Made by a program: the position numbers and the translations under genes. Below, piece by piece: positions 41,412 through 51,186 of a DNA stretch of 59,717 nt. The notes under the pieces are model-generated. The model searched no databases. It was not told the DNA's origin and worked only from the letters and a program-made list of their open reading frames with translations. Position 1 is the first letter of the stretch, and each line of letters opens with the position of its first letter. The DNA is from Methylomonas methanica. GTDB taxonomy: Bacteria > Pseudomonadota > Gammaproteobacteria > Methylococcales > Methylomonadaceae. Location of the stretch: assembly GCA_001644045.1 (NCBI GenBank), contig LUUF01000005.1:1-59717 (forward strand), in the 5' to 3' direction.

Positions 41412-44400
41412 TTAAAATTTTTGCAGCAACTTGCTTAATTGCTTTAGCGCTTCGTCGATGGCGAATCGGTCGATTTTTTTAGCAATGTCTTCTAACAAGG
41501 GCAGATGTTCATGTCCGGCCATGCTGCGCCGCAATTGCTCGAGCATCGATTCGGCGGCGCCCAGATCGCTTTCCAGCAACTGCGACAACTTGGCCAAATC
41601 CGCCGCTATCTCCGCGTCGGCAACCGTTGCAGCTTCTTGCCCCTGAACGGTCTCTCGGCTATCCGCCACTGTTTGCAAGGTCTGAATTTCCGCGATTAAT
41701 TTACGCAAAAATCCATCCATGCGCTGCAAGTGTTCAGCGGGCGGAATTTGATTTTGCTTAAGCACAATATCGATACCGGCGGCGGCTTCGAATAATTCCA
41801 CCGCCCCCAAATTGCCGCTGACGCCTTTCAAGGCATGGCAACGCTCTTCGGCCTGCTTCAGTTCGCCGGCGTTAATCAAGCCGCGAATCTCGGCGACGGC
41901 ATCCGGGTAGTGCTCCTGAAAACGGTATAACTGTTTGCGGTAAGCGTCCGGATTGCCGCCGATCCGCCTTATGCCTTGCACAATATCCAGACTGGTCAAG
42001 GTTTGTAAATCTTTTGGATAATCCGCAACCTGATAAGTCCACGCCGCTTCACTGCCCTGACTGCCATCGGCAGCAATCGGAATCCAGGTCGCCAAGGCTT
42101 TGAACAACCGGTCGGGATCGATCGGTTTGGTGACGTGATCGTTCATGCCCGCCTCCAGGCTTTTCTCGACATCGCGGGCCATGGCGTGAGCGGTCATCGC
42201 GATGATGGGCATAGCGGCATAGCGTCGATCCCCCTCGGATTGCGCCAAGGCCCGAATCTGGCCGGTGGCCTGCAAACCGTCCAGCACCGGCATCTGGATG
42301 TCCATCAAGACCGCATCGTAATGATGTTGCCGGACCATGCTCACCGCTTCCGAGCCGTTGACCGCTTCATCGACCTGAATATCATGGCTGCGCAGCAATT
42401 CGCAGGCAAACTCGCGGTTGATTTCGTTATCCTCGACCAGTAACAGCCGAATTCCTTGCAGCTGTTTGCTGCCGGCGATATCCGCGCCGCCCAGCTGTTT
42501 AAATTTGTCGACCACGCCCTGGATCCGGCCCCGGCCCAGCGCGGATAGGATCGCATCCAGCAATGAAGACGGCGATACCGGCTTGATCAAAAAGCCATCG
42601 ATACCGGCCCGACCCGCCAGCCGCATCACATCCTCGCTACCATAAGCGGTGACCATGATGATCTTGGGTTGCGGCACCAAACTCGTGTCGGCGCGAATCT
42701 GTCTGATCGCTTCGTCGCCGTTCATGCCCGGCATTTTCCAGTCCATCAACACCACATCGAAGGGCTGATCGGCCGGCATGTCCCGCAAAGCACTCAGCGC
42801 GGCGGCGGCACTCGCCGAACAGCTTACTCGCAACTGAAACGGCCGCAGCATATCGCTGATGATTTCCCGGGAAGCGTCGTTGTCATCCACCACCAACACC
42901 CGCACGTCGGCGAGCAATTTACCTATGCTTTGTTCTAGCGCGTCTTGATGCAGCAAGGTGTCCGTGGCAACGCCCAAGCGCACGGTGAAGCAAAAAGTCG
43001 TGCCCTGGCCCAGTTGCGACTGCTCGATCCAAATCCGGCCCCGCATCATTTCCACCAGGGTTTTGCAGATAGCCAATCCCAAACCGGTGCCGCCGAAGCG
43101 CCGACTGGTGCCCTGATCGGCCTGGGTAAACTCTTGAAACAGCTTGTGCTGATCGTCTTCCGACATGCCGATGCCGGTATCCCGCACCGAAATCCGCAAA
43201 TCGATAGTGCTTTCGGTCTTGGCCAGGCAATGAAAAGCCAGCTCCAGTTCGCCGGCTTCGGTGAATTTCAGCGCGTTGCCGCACAGATTGGTCAACACCT
43301 GGCCGAAACGCAGCGGATCGCCTACTAATACCGGCGGAATCTGCGGATCATGGCGGATCAGAAATTCGATGCCTTTCAGACCGGCCTGGTAACCGATCAT
43401 ATCGGCCAATTGTTCCACCACGCTATCGAAGCGGAACTCCGTTTCTTCCAGCGCTAATTTACCGGCCTCGATTTTGGAAAAATCCAGAATATCGTTAAGA
43501 ATACCAAGCAAGGTACGCGCGGAACTGTGCGCTTTTGCCAAATAATTGCGCTGCGACGCGGTCAATTCGGTCTGCAAGGCCAGATGCAACATGCCCATTA
43601 CGCCATTCATCGGCGTGCGGATCTCGTGCGACATATTCGCCAGGAACTGGCTTTTTATCTGGGTAGCCGACTCGGCGGCGTCCCTGGCCTCTTTTAACGC
43701 TACCTCGGCTTGTTTGCGCAAGGTCACATCCTCGTAGGTACTGACGAAACCGCCATCGGCTATCGGCCCACCGCTGATCTCGATGACTCGGTTGTCCAGC
43801 CTTTGCCGAGTAAAATTGTGCGGTTGAAAACGTCTGATGTCGTCCAGCAATTGCCTGAGTTCGGCATCGGGATTTCGGAATCGCAGCTGCGGATCCGTCA
43901 AGTCGAACTGCATAAAATCGGCATGGTCCCTGCCCACTTCCAACATGCTTTCCGGATAGCCGCGCACCTCGCTGAGTTTTTTATTCCAAACCAATAATTT
44001 TAAATTGCTGTCGAAGGCGATCAAGCCCTGCGACATGCTATCCAGTACCGTCGCCAGCATCACGCTGTTATGCGCCAACTTGGCGTTACTTTCCGCCAAC
44101 TCCGCCGTTCTGGCTTTTACGCGTTCTTCCAGACCTTCGTTGATGGCGGCCAATTGTCTTTCGTTTTCGGCAAGCTGCCAATTCAAGGCCAATAGCTCGC
44201 TATCGCGGGTTTCGATGGTGGCTATCATGGTGTTAAAGGCTTGGATCAGCGCGCCTAGCTCGTCATTGCTCTCCTGCACGGCGCGCAAGGTGTAATTCTT
44301 TTGATTGTTGATAGTCTCGACGGTTTTTTTCAGTCTTACCAGCGGACCGGATACCACTTGCTGCAAACTGGAAGCCAGGAGTAATGCGAACAAACCGGAC

Positions 44401-44915
44401 AACATGACAATACCCGTCGCAGCGGCTAAAAAGTCCCGCCACAAGGAATCCAGCTCGGCCAAGCTGGAGGCGATCCATACCTTTCCCAAGGTCCGACCGT
44501 CCAACGTTATCATTTCGTTGACGGTGCAATACGTACCGTCGAATAGCGGCCGATCGATTGCCAGCGGATCGGGATGTTGCGCCGGACAAGCCAGGCCATG
44601 TTCGTACAGCGCAAACAACTGATTGGCGCTATCGTAAATACACGCGGATACCACAGTATCCTTGGCGCTTAAGGCAGCCAACGTCGCATTGGCGACACCG
44701 CTGTCGTTAAAGGATAAAGCCACGGTACTGCGGCTGGCGATGATGCGGGCCAGCGAGCTCAAGTCCCGGCCCATATCCTCTTTAACCCGCATGTTTTCCT
44801 GAGCGATGAACCCCGCTCCAGCCAACATCAGCGCCAGCACACTGGTCGCCAACATGATCAGCACCAGCTTGGTTTTAATAGTCAGATCGCGTTTAAATTC
44901 AGCCTGGTTTGTCAT
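41412..44915 (-). CDS. Hybrid sensor histidine kinase (CHASE8-HAMP-PAS-HisKA-REC-REC-HPt)
   Basis: The protein has 1167 residues from ATG 44915; a TTG 12 codons earlier lies inside yfiR. Two membrane helices (about 15-38 and 165-185) enclose a periplasmic CHASE8-like sensor. HAMP and a coiled coil follow (about 190-290), a PAS domain (about 290-400), HisKA with His430 in SHEIRTPMNG and HATPase with DTGIGM and GGTGLGLAI. Two receiver domains come next, with LMDWKMPGMNG and LMDIQMPVLDG, and an HPt domain with ERCHALKGVSGNLGA. It is a complete BarA-like phosphorelay kinase. It is directly downstream of yfiR and a TonB receptor, which suggests that it responds to the same periplasmic or outer-membrane input. 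Confidence 0.9.
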   Translation of the reverse strand: MTNQAEFKRDLTIKTKLVLIMLATSVLALMLAGAGFIAQENMRVKEDMGRDLSSLARIIASRSTVALSFNDSGVANATLAALSAKDTVVSACIYDSANQLFALYEHGLACPAQHPDPLAIDRPLFDGTYCTVNEMITLDGRTLGKVWIASSLAELDSLWRDFLAAATGIVMLSGLFALLLASSLQQVVSGPLVRLKKTVETINNQKNYTLRAVQESNDELGALIQAFNTMIATIETRDSELLALNWQLAENERQLAAINEGLEERVKARTAELAESNAKLAHNSVMLATVLDSMSQGLIAFDSNLKLLVWNKKLSEVRGYPESMLEVGRDHADFMQFDLTDPQLRFRNPDAELRQLLDDIRRFQPHNFTRQRLDNRVIEISGGPIADGGFVSTYEDVTLRKQAEVALKEARDAAESATQIKSQFLANMSHEIRTPMNGVMGMLHLALQTELTASQRNYLAKAHSSARTLLGILNDILDFSKIEAGKLALEETEFRFDSVVEQLADMIGYQAGLKGIEFLIRHDPQIPPVLVGDPLRFGQVLTNLCGNALKFTEAGELELAFHCLAKTESTIDLRISVRDTGIGMSEDDQHKLFQEFTQADQGTSRRFGGTGLGLAICKTLVEMMRGRIWIEQSQLGQGTTFCFTVRLGVATDTLLHQDALEQSIGKLLADVRVLVVDDNDASREIISDMLRPFQLRVSCSASAAAALSALRDMPADQPFDVVLMDWKMPGMNGDEAIRQIRADTSLVPQPKIIMVTAYGSEDVMRLAGRAGIDGFLIKPVSPSSLLDAILSALGRGRIQGVVDKFKQLGGADIAGSKQLQGIRLLLVEDNEINREFACELLRSHDIQVDEAVNGSEAVSMVRQHHYDAVLMDIQMPVLDGLQATGQIRALAQSEGDRRYAAMPIIAMTAHAMARDVEKSLEAGMNDHVTKPIDPDRLFKALATWIPIAADGSQGSEAAWTYQVADYPKDLQTLTSLDIVQGIRRIGGNPDAYRKQLYRFQEHYPDAVAEIRGLINAGELKQAEERCHALKGVSGNLGAVELFEAAAGIDIVLKQNQIPPAEHLQRMDGFLRKLIAEIQTLQTVADSRETVQGQEAATVADAEIAADLAKLSQLLESDLGAAESMLEQLRRSMAGHEHLPLLEDIAKKIDRFAIDEALKQLSKLLQKF

Positions 44916-44931
44916 GGGTTTCTGGATTGAA

Positions 44932-45447
44932 TTAACGGACGATACGGGCAATTTCCATCAGCAACGCATTGATTTTTAATTGCGCATTGCGCACCGCGTC
45001 GGGATTGATCTCCAGCTTGATTTGACCGTTTTCGGTGTAGAAACCGATACAGCCGCCTCGACCGGCAAAACCCTCGGCGTCGCTGACGGTCAGTATCTGA
45101 TTGCCGCGTACCTGACGGGTCAAGGCCTGCAAATCCGGTGCATCCTGGTCGATGTATAGAATCTGGCAAATCTGCGGATCGTCTATGCCCGACCATATTT
45201 GCAATAAATGCCCCTTGGTATCGCGGCTGGCCAAGTCGCTGAGCAAATTAACGATAGGCTCAGCGCCGACGATGCAGACATGCAGCGTGTCGCTCATCAA
45301 AGCCGGCCATTCCACGAATTTGGTAAAATTGAACAAATAACTGGCCTTGGTTTTGGCGTTAAGTGCATCGTCGGCACCGGCAACAGAGCAGAAACCACTC
45401 AGCAATACCCACAACAGCACAGCCAAGCCCTTTAATTTCCGCCGCAT
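44932..45447 (-). CDS. yfiR: YfiR/DUF4154-family periplasmic protein
   Basis: The 171-residue protein has a signal peptide (ending near SVAGADD) and the DUF4154 core: KASYLFNFTKFVEWP, SDAEGFAGRGGCIGFY and LEINPDAVRNAQLKINALLMEIARIV. In Pseudomonas, YfiR inhibits the diguanylate cyclase YfiN in the periplasm. Here the neighbouring partner is a hybrid kinase with a periplasmic sensor. The ATG at 45447 overlaps the TonB-receptor stop (TGATG) with GGAG seven bases before it, so the genes are translationally coupled. The target of inhibition is not shown by sequence. Confidence 0.9.
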   Translation of the reverse strand: MRRKLKGLAVLLWVLLSGFCSVAGADDALNAKTKASYLFNFTKFVEWPALMSDTLHVCIVGAEPIVNLLSDLASRDTKGHLLQIWSGIDDPQICQILYIDQDAPDLQALTRQVRGNQILTVSDAEGFAGRGGCIGFYTENGQIKLEINPDAVRNAQLKINALLMEIARIVR

Positions 45448-48443
45448 CAAAACTCCAGGCGCGCGGTCAGTTTGACGGTCATACTTGGTCCGGCCAACAC
45501 GGTGAGCGGCGTACCCAAATTCGGCGAGGCAAAGTCGCTGTTAAACGCCGCATAATTTTTAAAATCGAATAAATTCAATACATCCAGACGCAGCTTCATC
45601 CGGGTATCGTGCGGCGTGTCGAAGCTTTTGATCAGCGCAATATCGACTTGTTTGTAACCCCACCACTGCCCCGGGAAAATAAAATCGCTCCCCTGCGGCG
45701 TAAAGGTATCGAAGCGACAAGCACCGCTGGTACAGTTGATACCGGAGCGGGTGTCGGGCGTAGCCAGCGTCAGCTTGGTGGAAAAAATCAAATCCCACGG
45801 CAAATCGACGCTGGCGGTAGTCACCAGCTTGTGTTTTCTAACCCCTGCGGTATCCAGCCAGCCGGCGGTGTGGGTATTGGGATGCTCCAATAAATAGCTG
45901 CTGTTATCGACGAAAGACTGCGGTTTGTTTTCCTCGGAATCGGTAAAGGTATAGGCAAAAGTCATACCCCAGCCGCTGTCCTTGCTGTAAGGCTTTTCGG
46001 CCTTAACGAATACCGAATTGGTCTTGGTCTGTACGCCGTTATCAAACAAGATCAATTGCCCAAAGCCTGGCACGGCCTGAAACGTACCACCAAACCCGGA
46101 GCCGGCCGCATAAAAACTGCCGTCGGCATTGCGGCCGCCCAGCAATCCGACCAAACCGTTGTAGCTATGTACGTGCGACAAGCTGATCTCGGTATGCCAG
46201 TCGCCGAAACGATTGCGCATGCCGATATTGAATTGGTCGGCATACGGGGTCCGCAGATTGTTGCGCATCAAATTGATTTCCCGGCTGCTACCCGCACTGG
46301 CACCGACAAGCGCCGACAATTGCGCCGGCGTATAGTTTAAGTACTCGGGGTTCCAGGCAAGGCAATCGGCGCCGGCAATGCAATCGTAATTGGGGTCGCC
46401 CTGAAAATTCACGCTAAAACCGGGATAACTGCCCTTGGTCCGTTCCAGTTGCAGCACGTCGTAAATATTGCGGTCGTAGGCTTTGGCGTAGCCGCCGAAC
46501 AACACATGCCGCTGATCTTCGAAAAGGTCGACAGCAAGACCGAGTCTGGGCGCAATATTATTGCTGTCGGTCGCCCGGTTAGAGCCGTTACTGAGGTAAT
46601 TTTCGATGTCGTAACCGGCATTGGCGTTTTGAATGTTGCGCCAGTTGCGTAGCGCGCTGCTCACATCGCCTGGCGTGACGTAATTCAGATAGCCAGGGTT
46701 ATATTCGTAATCCCAGCGTACGCCCAGGTTCACGCTCAGATGCCGACTGGGGTTCCAATCGTCTTGCAGATACACGCCAAACTGCGTCACGTCAGAGTGT
46801 GCGGAACCGTCGCCGCCTCCGGCCAACGGCGTTGCCCAGCGCACTTGATACGGGTTGCCGGCGGGATTGTTTAAATTTAATCCAAACTGCGGGTTATAAG
46901 GATCGCGCTCCACCGCGCCAAGTTCTATCTGTTTAACTTTGCCGCCCAGTTTCAGTACATGAGAGCCATGCCAATCCAGACCGCTGAAGGTTAGATCGTC
47001 TTGAAAACCCGGTCCGCTCTGCCCCTTGTCCTGGTAATTGGTGGTGCCGCCGCTATTCAGCACGCTCCGGCTAGTCAAATTACCTCCGCTCAAACTGCCG
47101 TCCAGGCGACGCAGCAGCAAACCCGCGCTTTGCGTGGCCGGCAATTGCCGCCAATTGGTATCTTCATAAGTAAAGCGCGCTTCGTTGACCCAATGTTCGG
47201 CGCTGTATTGATATTTAAAGTCCAGGCGTTTTTCGCTATTCCCCTTTGCCAACGCGTACGACTCGGCATTTTGACCGCCAATACCCAGCGTTTCGGTTTC
47301 GTCGCGCAACTTGAAGGACACTTCGATCAAATTGCTACCGTTAACAGCCCAATCCAGTTTGCCGAAAAACAAATCCGCCGTAAACGGCCTGTTCACGCGG
47401 CCCAGCTGCGCTTGATACGGCTCGGGTAAGCGGGAGCCGTCGCCGGCGCTGACATTGGCGCAATCGTCGTTGAGTTTACGTTCGTATGCCATGAAAAAAT
47501 GCGCGACATCCTTGGCGATTGGACCGCTTAAGGTGACGCCGAATTGGGCTTGCTCGGTATCGCGCTTGCCGCCGGCGAGTTGCTCGCTAGGTGTGACGCT
47601 GTGCAAATCCTGATTGGTATGATCATAAAATGTTTCGCCGTGAAAGGTATTGCCGCCGGATTTGGTCTGTACCGAAATCGCCGCGCCGCCGACCTGATCG
47701 TACTCGGCTTTATAGTTCTGGCTGATGACCTTGTATTCCGCAACGGCCGATTCCGGAAACACATTGCCGCGACTGGAATCCTGGCCGGCTACCCCGCCCC
47801 TGACCACATAGTTTTTCTGGCTGACGCCATCGATAAATAAATTAACGCTATCCGGCCGCTGCCCGCCGCTTTGCAGGCGGGTACTGCCATCTTGATCGGT
47901 TACCACATTCACGCCTGGCGCCAGATCGGCATAATTTAAAAAATTACGGTTTACCTGCGGCAGGCGCTGCATTTGCTCGGGGGTTAAATAAGTCGCCAAT
48001 TCCGCCGAATTACCTTCGCTCGTATGCTCGGCAACACTCTCTTCAGCGCCCAGCGCAATGTCCACCACAGCCACTTGCCCGACTTGCAGCGTCAGTTCCT
48101 GGCTGTTTTGCTGCCCGTCGGGCGCCAATACCTTTAGTCGGTAACGGCCCGGTTTCAATGCCATCAGCACGTAAGAACCATCTGCGCGGGAAAAGGTACG
48201 CGTGGAAAAACCCCGCTCCATACTGGTGACGATTATTTGCGCGCCTGCCTGGCTGTCCGCTCCATCAAGCGTGACTTGGCCACGAATTGTCGCCGCACTG
48301 ATGTCGGCATGCGCCGGATTGCTCACGCGGATTATTGCCAGCAGCACGCCGGCAGCAATTGATTGCCGACAAAATATAAATCTTGGGAACCGCCGATTAA
48401 GTCCTATCAGCAGCTCACCACGGACGAAGCAAACCTGTCGCAT
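45447..48443 (-). CDS. Oar-like TonB-dependent receptor
   Basis: The 998-residue outer-membrane receptor has a signal peptide (cleavage near NPAHA-DIS) and a carboxypeptidase-regulatory-like beta domain (about 50-130, IRGQVTLDGADSQAGAQI). A TonB plug follows (about 145-270, with RDSVNLFIDGVSQKNYVVRG-like text and SGGNTFHGETFY), then a 22-strand barrel ending in an aromatic residue (LEF). A start 28 codons further upstream (TTG 48527) is possible. ATG 48443 is preferred because GGAG lies eight bases upstream. Oar-type receptors import or display large substrates or peptides. It lies between the EAL gene and yfiR, so it may be the outer-membrane sensor of this signalling cluster. Confidence 0.88.
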   Translation of the reverse strand: MRQVCFVRGELLIGLNRRFPRFIFCRQSIAAGVLLAIIRVSNPAHADISAATIRGQVTLDGADSQAGAQIIVTSMERGFSTRTFSRADGSYVLMALKPGRYRLKVLAPDGQQNSQELTLQVGQVAVVDIALGAEESVAEHTSEGNSAELATYLTPEQMQRLPQVNRNFLNYADLAPGVNVVTDQDGSTRLQSGGQRPDSVNLFIDGVSQKNYVVRGGVAGQDSSRGNVFPESAVAEYKVISQNYKAEYDQVGGAAISVQTKSGGNTFHGETFYDHTNQDLHSVTPSEQLAGGKRDTEQAQFGVTLSGPIAKDVAHFFMAYERKLNDDCANVSAGDGSRLPEPYQAQLGRVNRPFTADLFFGKLDWAVNGSNLIEVSFKLRDETETLGIGGQNAESYALAKGNSEKRLDFKYQYSAEHWVNEARFTYEDTNWRQLPATQSAGLLLRRLDGSLSGGNLTSRSVLNSGGTTNYQDKGQSGPGFQDDLTFSGLDWHGSHVLKLGGKVKQIELGAVERDPYNPQFGLNLNNPAGNPYQVRWATPLAGGGDGSAHSDVTQFGVYLQDDWNPSRHLSVNLGVRWDYEYNPGYLNYVTPGDVSSALRNWRNIQNANAGYDIENYLSNGSNRATDSNNIAPRLGLAVDLFEDQRHVLFGGYAKAYDRNIYDVLQLERTKGSYPGFSVNFQGDPNYDCIAGADCLAWNPEYLNYTPAQLSALVGASAGSSREINLMRNNLRTPYADQFNIGMRNRFGDWHTEISLSHVHSYNGLVGLLGGRNADGSFYAAGSGFGGTFQAVPGFGQLILFDNGVQTKTNSVFVKAEKPYSKDSGWGMTFAYTFTDSEENKPQSFVDNSSYLLEHPNTHTAGWLDTAGVRKHKLVTTASVDLPWDLIFSTKLTLATPDTRSGINCTSGACRFDTFTPQGSDFIFPGQWWGYKQVDIALIKSFDTPHDTRMKLRLDVLNLFDFKNYAAFNSDFASPNLGTPLTVLAGPSMTVKLTARLEF

Positions 48444-48523
48444 CTTATAGCTCCGCGCCCGACTTAACATCGGCAATACCTGGATCAGCCTTACCGATAG
48501 CCACTGCCAAATCCGGATTCGGT

Positions 48524-50545
48524 TCAATCATTGTTAGGCAAGACAATGGGTTTCGGCCCAGGCTTGCCCAAATGAAAGCCTTGGGAAAAATCGATACCCA
48601 ATTCCACGACTTTGGCTTGTATCTCGGCACTGCCCACGAACTCGGCAACCGTGCGCATGCCCAAGCGGCGCGCGGCATCGACGATGACTCGGGCAATCAC
48701 TTCGGAATCGGGATTGTCGATAATATTCATGATGATGGAACCGTCGATCTTTAAATAATCGATTTTTAACCGTAATAAATGCACAAAATTGGAATAGCCG
48801 CTGCCGAAATCGTCGATCGCAAAATGACAACCGTAGCCTTTCATTCGATCGACAAACTCGCGAACCTCCTCGTAACTTTCGATACCTTCGGATTCGGTGA
48901 TCTCCAAGACGATGCGCGGACCGATGCCGGGCCGGGATAATTTCTCGGCAATGAAACTGACGGTATTAGCATCGATAATATCCTCGACCGTCAGGTTGAT
49001 ACTCATCTCGCCCGCCGAGTCGGGCAAGGCTTGCACGACTTGCTCGATCATAGTGCGAGTCAAGGCGGTATATTGGCGGGTGCGTTTCGCAACCCCGAGA
49101 AAGCTGGGGGGAATGACGTTACCGTCTTCGTCTATCATCCGCATCAGCGCTTCGTATTTGACGATTTTCCCGCTACGATTGTCGATGATGGGTTGATAGT
49201 AAGGCACGATGCGGCCGTCGGCCAACGCACCGCGAATCTTCTGGCTCCAGTGGATATTGTCTTTATAGTGCGATTTGATCTGCATCTGATCGGTATAGAT
49301 CAAATAATCCCGACGTTCGATTCTGGCGCGCTCCAAAGCCAGCGCGGCATGCGTATAAGGATTGTCCGCACCGGAACAGATGCCGGCCGTGACGCGGATA
49401 TTGATCTTGTCGTCGCCGCAATCGATCGCTTCCGATTCCAGGTACTTGATAATGCGGTCTATCAACTGCTCGAAACTGCTCAGATCGCCGCCGTTTTGCG
49501 AGAACAACGCAAACAGATCGCCGCCTATACGATAGGCCTGCGCATCCGCACCGCCCATTTTTTGCAAACGCTCGCCAATTTCCAACAAGACTTTATCGCC
49601 GTTGCACAAACCGTAAAAATCGTTGATGGCTTTGAATTGATCGATGTTGATCATGCCCAACATCGAATGCTCAGCGTTCGCCAGGTCCTGCATCAATTTC
49701 ACTCGATTGGGCAGGCCGGTTAACGCGTCCGTGGTTTGTTCCCGAATCAATTCTTCCTGTCTGATCAGATGGGTAACATTAACGCTGGTGGATATAAACT
49801 CGCGAATCGAACCGTCCGCGTTCAGGATAGGCACGATGGTGTTGTTGATGTAAATCACCTCGCCGCTTTTGGTCAGATTGCTGTATGTGCCGCGCCAGAT
49901 TGCGCCCCTGAGAATCGTGTTCCATAACTCCCGGTGCAAACCGGGCGCTGCGTCGGGATCTTTGATAACCCGACTGGTTTTGCCGATCACTTCCTCGCGC
50001 GAATAGCCGTAGGTTTTCACAAAGGCATCGTTTACAAAAGTGATCACGCCCTGGGGATCGGTGCGGAACACGATATTGGATACATCGGTGGCATGCCGGT
50101 ATTCGTTCAGGCGCTTGACCCGCCCTTCCAGGGCGCGGCGCAGGCGGCTAAGTTCCAGATGCGTTTTGACCCTGGCCCGCACTTCATCGATATCGAACGG
50201 TTTGGTAATAAAATCGGCCGCGCCCATGGAAAAACCGCGAACTTTTTCGATGGACGCATCGACTATCGTCACGAACAGCACGGGTATGCCGGCACTTCTA
50301 GGATCGCTCTTAAGCCGCCGGCAAACCTCATAGCCATCCATGCCCGGCATTTTGACATCCAGCAATACCAAATCGGGCGGAGCCGGGCCTTGCGCCAACT
50401 CGACCGCGCGCATGCCATCCGTCGCAACCATAATGCCGTAATCGTCCTTTAGTGCTTCGAGTAAACCGTGGATATTTTCGGGAAGATCATCTACTACCAA
50501 AATAGTCGGTCGGGGATTAAGCGATAGGGATTCGTCTTTGTTCAT
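48524..50545 (-). CDS. REC-PAS-GGDEF-EAL protein, probable c-di-GMP phosphodiesterase
   Basis: The 673-residue protein has a receiver domain (about 14-130, phospho-acceptor Asp63 in LLDVKMPGMDG), a PAS domain (about 150-265) and a GGDEF domain (about 270-420). The signature is degenerate (RIGGDLF, 341-345), so cyclase activity is unlikely. The EAL domain (about 430-665) is intact: YEALMRM (Glu465), SINLTVED, EITESEG, IDDFGSGYSN, LKIDGSI, VAEFVG and QGFHLGKP. It should hydrolyse c-di-GMP under control of phosphorylation. The response regulator gene lies 47 bp upstream and the TonB receptor gene 80 bp downstream, all on one strand. Confidence 0.9.
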   Translation of the reverse strand: MNKDESLSLNPRPTILVVDDLPENIHGLLEALKDDYGIMVATDGMRAVELAQGPAPPDLVLLDVKMPGMDGYEVCRRLKSDPRSAGIPVLFVTIVDASIEKVRGFSMGAADFITKPFDIDEVRARVKTHLELSRLRRALEGRVKRLNEYRHATDVSNIVFRTDPQGVITFVNDAFVKTYGYSREEVIGKTSRVIKDPDAAPGLHRELWNTILRGAIWRGTYSNLTKSGEVIYINNTIVPILNADGSIREFISTSVNVTHLIRQEELIREQTTDALTGLPNRVKLMQDLANAEHSMLGMINIDQFKAINDFYGLCNGDKVLLEIGERLQKMGGADAQAYRIGGDLFALFSQNGGDLSSFEQLIDRIIKYLESEAIDCGDDKINIRVTAGICSGADNPYTHAALALERARIERRDYLIYTDQMQIKSHYKDNIHWSQKIRGALADGRIVPYYQPIIDNRSGKIVKYEALMRMIDEDGNVIPPSFLGVAKRTRQYTALTRTMIEQVVQALPDSAGEMSINLTVEDIIDANTVSFIAEKLSRPGIGPRIVLEITESEGIESYEEVREFVDRMKGYGCHFAIDDFGSGYSNFVHLLRLKIDYLKIDGSIIMNIIDNPDSEVIARVIVDAARRLGMRTVAEFVGSAEIQAKVVELGIDFSQGFHLGKPGPKPIVLPNND

Positions 50546-50592
50546 TGTCTAGGAAAAGTAGTTGGGCCAGCATTGCCAATTGACCCGAACGA

Positions 50593-51015
50593 TTATAGTC
50601 TGCCATAGCGTTTCCGATAGGCGGCTAACTCCAAATGGAGTCTAACCCGCGCCAACAGCATCTCGGGCATCACGGGCTTGAGTAAATAGTCGTCGGCGCC
50701 CAGTTTCATTCCTTTGCTGTCGTCGCCGACGTCGCCAGCCGCAGTCACAAAAATTACCGGAATTTCGGCGGTTGAGAGATCGTTACGCAAGCGATCCAGC
50801 ACTTGATAACCGTCCATTTCCGGCATTTTTATATCTAGCAATATTAAATCCGGGGCGGGCGTGCGCCGGGCAATTTCCAAGGCTTTTTCACCGGAAGTTG
50901 CCGCCATCACCGCATAGTCTTGCCGCAAAATATTCAGCAAGTTATGCAGATTTTCGTGAACATCGTCAACAATCAGAATTCTTGATTTGTCGTTTGAAAT
51001 GCAACTATCGTTCAT
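50593..51015 (-). CDS. Single-domain response regulator
   Basis: The protein (140 residues from ATG 51015) is a receiver domain with the acidic pair DD in LIVDDVHEN, the phospho-acceptor Asp in [13 protein letters not shown] and the Lys of LLKPV. It has no output domain. The N-terminus [12 protein letters not shown] follows AGGAG with ATAT spacing. It is first in the c-di-GMP/TonB/YfiR/kinase cluster, so it is a likely phosphate acceptor or shuttle for the hybrid kinase. Confidence 0.88.
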   Translation of the reverse strand: MNDSCISNDKSRILIVDDVHENLHNLLNILRQDYAVMAATSGEKALEIARRTPAPDLILLDIKMPEMDGYQVLDRLRNDLSTAEIPVIFVTAAGDVGDDSKGMKLGADDYLLKPVMPEMLLARVRLHLELAAYRKRYGRL

Positions 51016-51067
51016 ATATCTCCTACACATAGCCGGATTGGCGGGGAACAAAGCATTGGCTTCCTAG

Positions 51068-51081
51068 AGACAGTACTGTCT
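51068..51081. promoter_or_regulatory. 14-bp perfect palindrome upstream of the response regulator
   Basis: AGACAGTACTGTCT is perfectly self-complementary and lies 53 bp upstream of the response-regulator ATG, where an operator would lie. The binding protein is unknown. Confidence 0.45.
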
Positions 51082-51186
51082 AAATAAAACCTTACGCAAA
51101 GTTAGCCCAGGATCCGCCCGAGAGCAAAGTAAGCAGTGATTGGATGAGATCAAGAGTAGCGAACTGACCATTCGCCCTACCCAATG

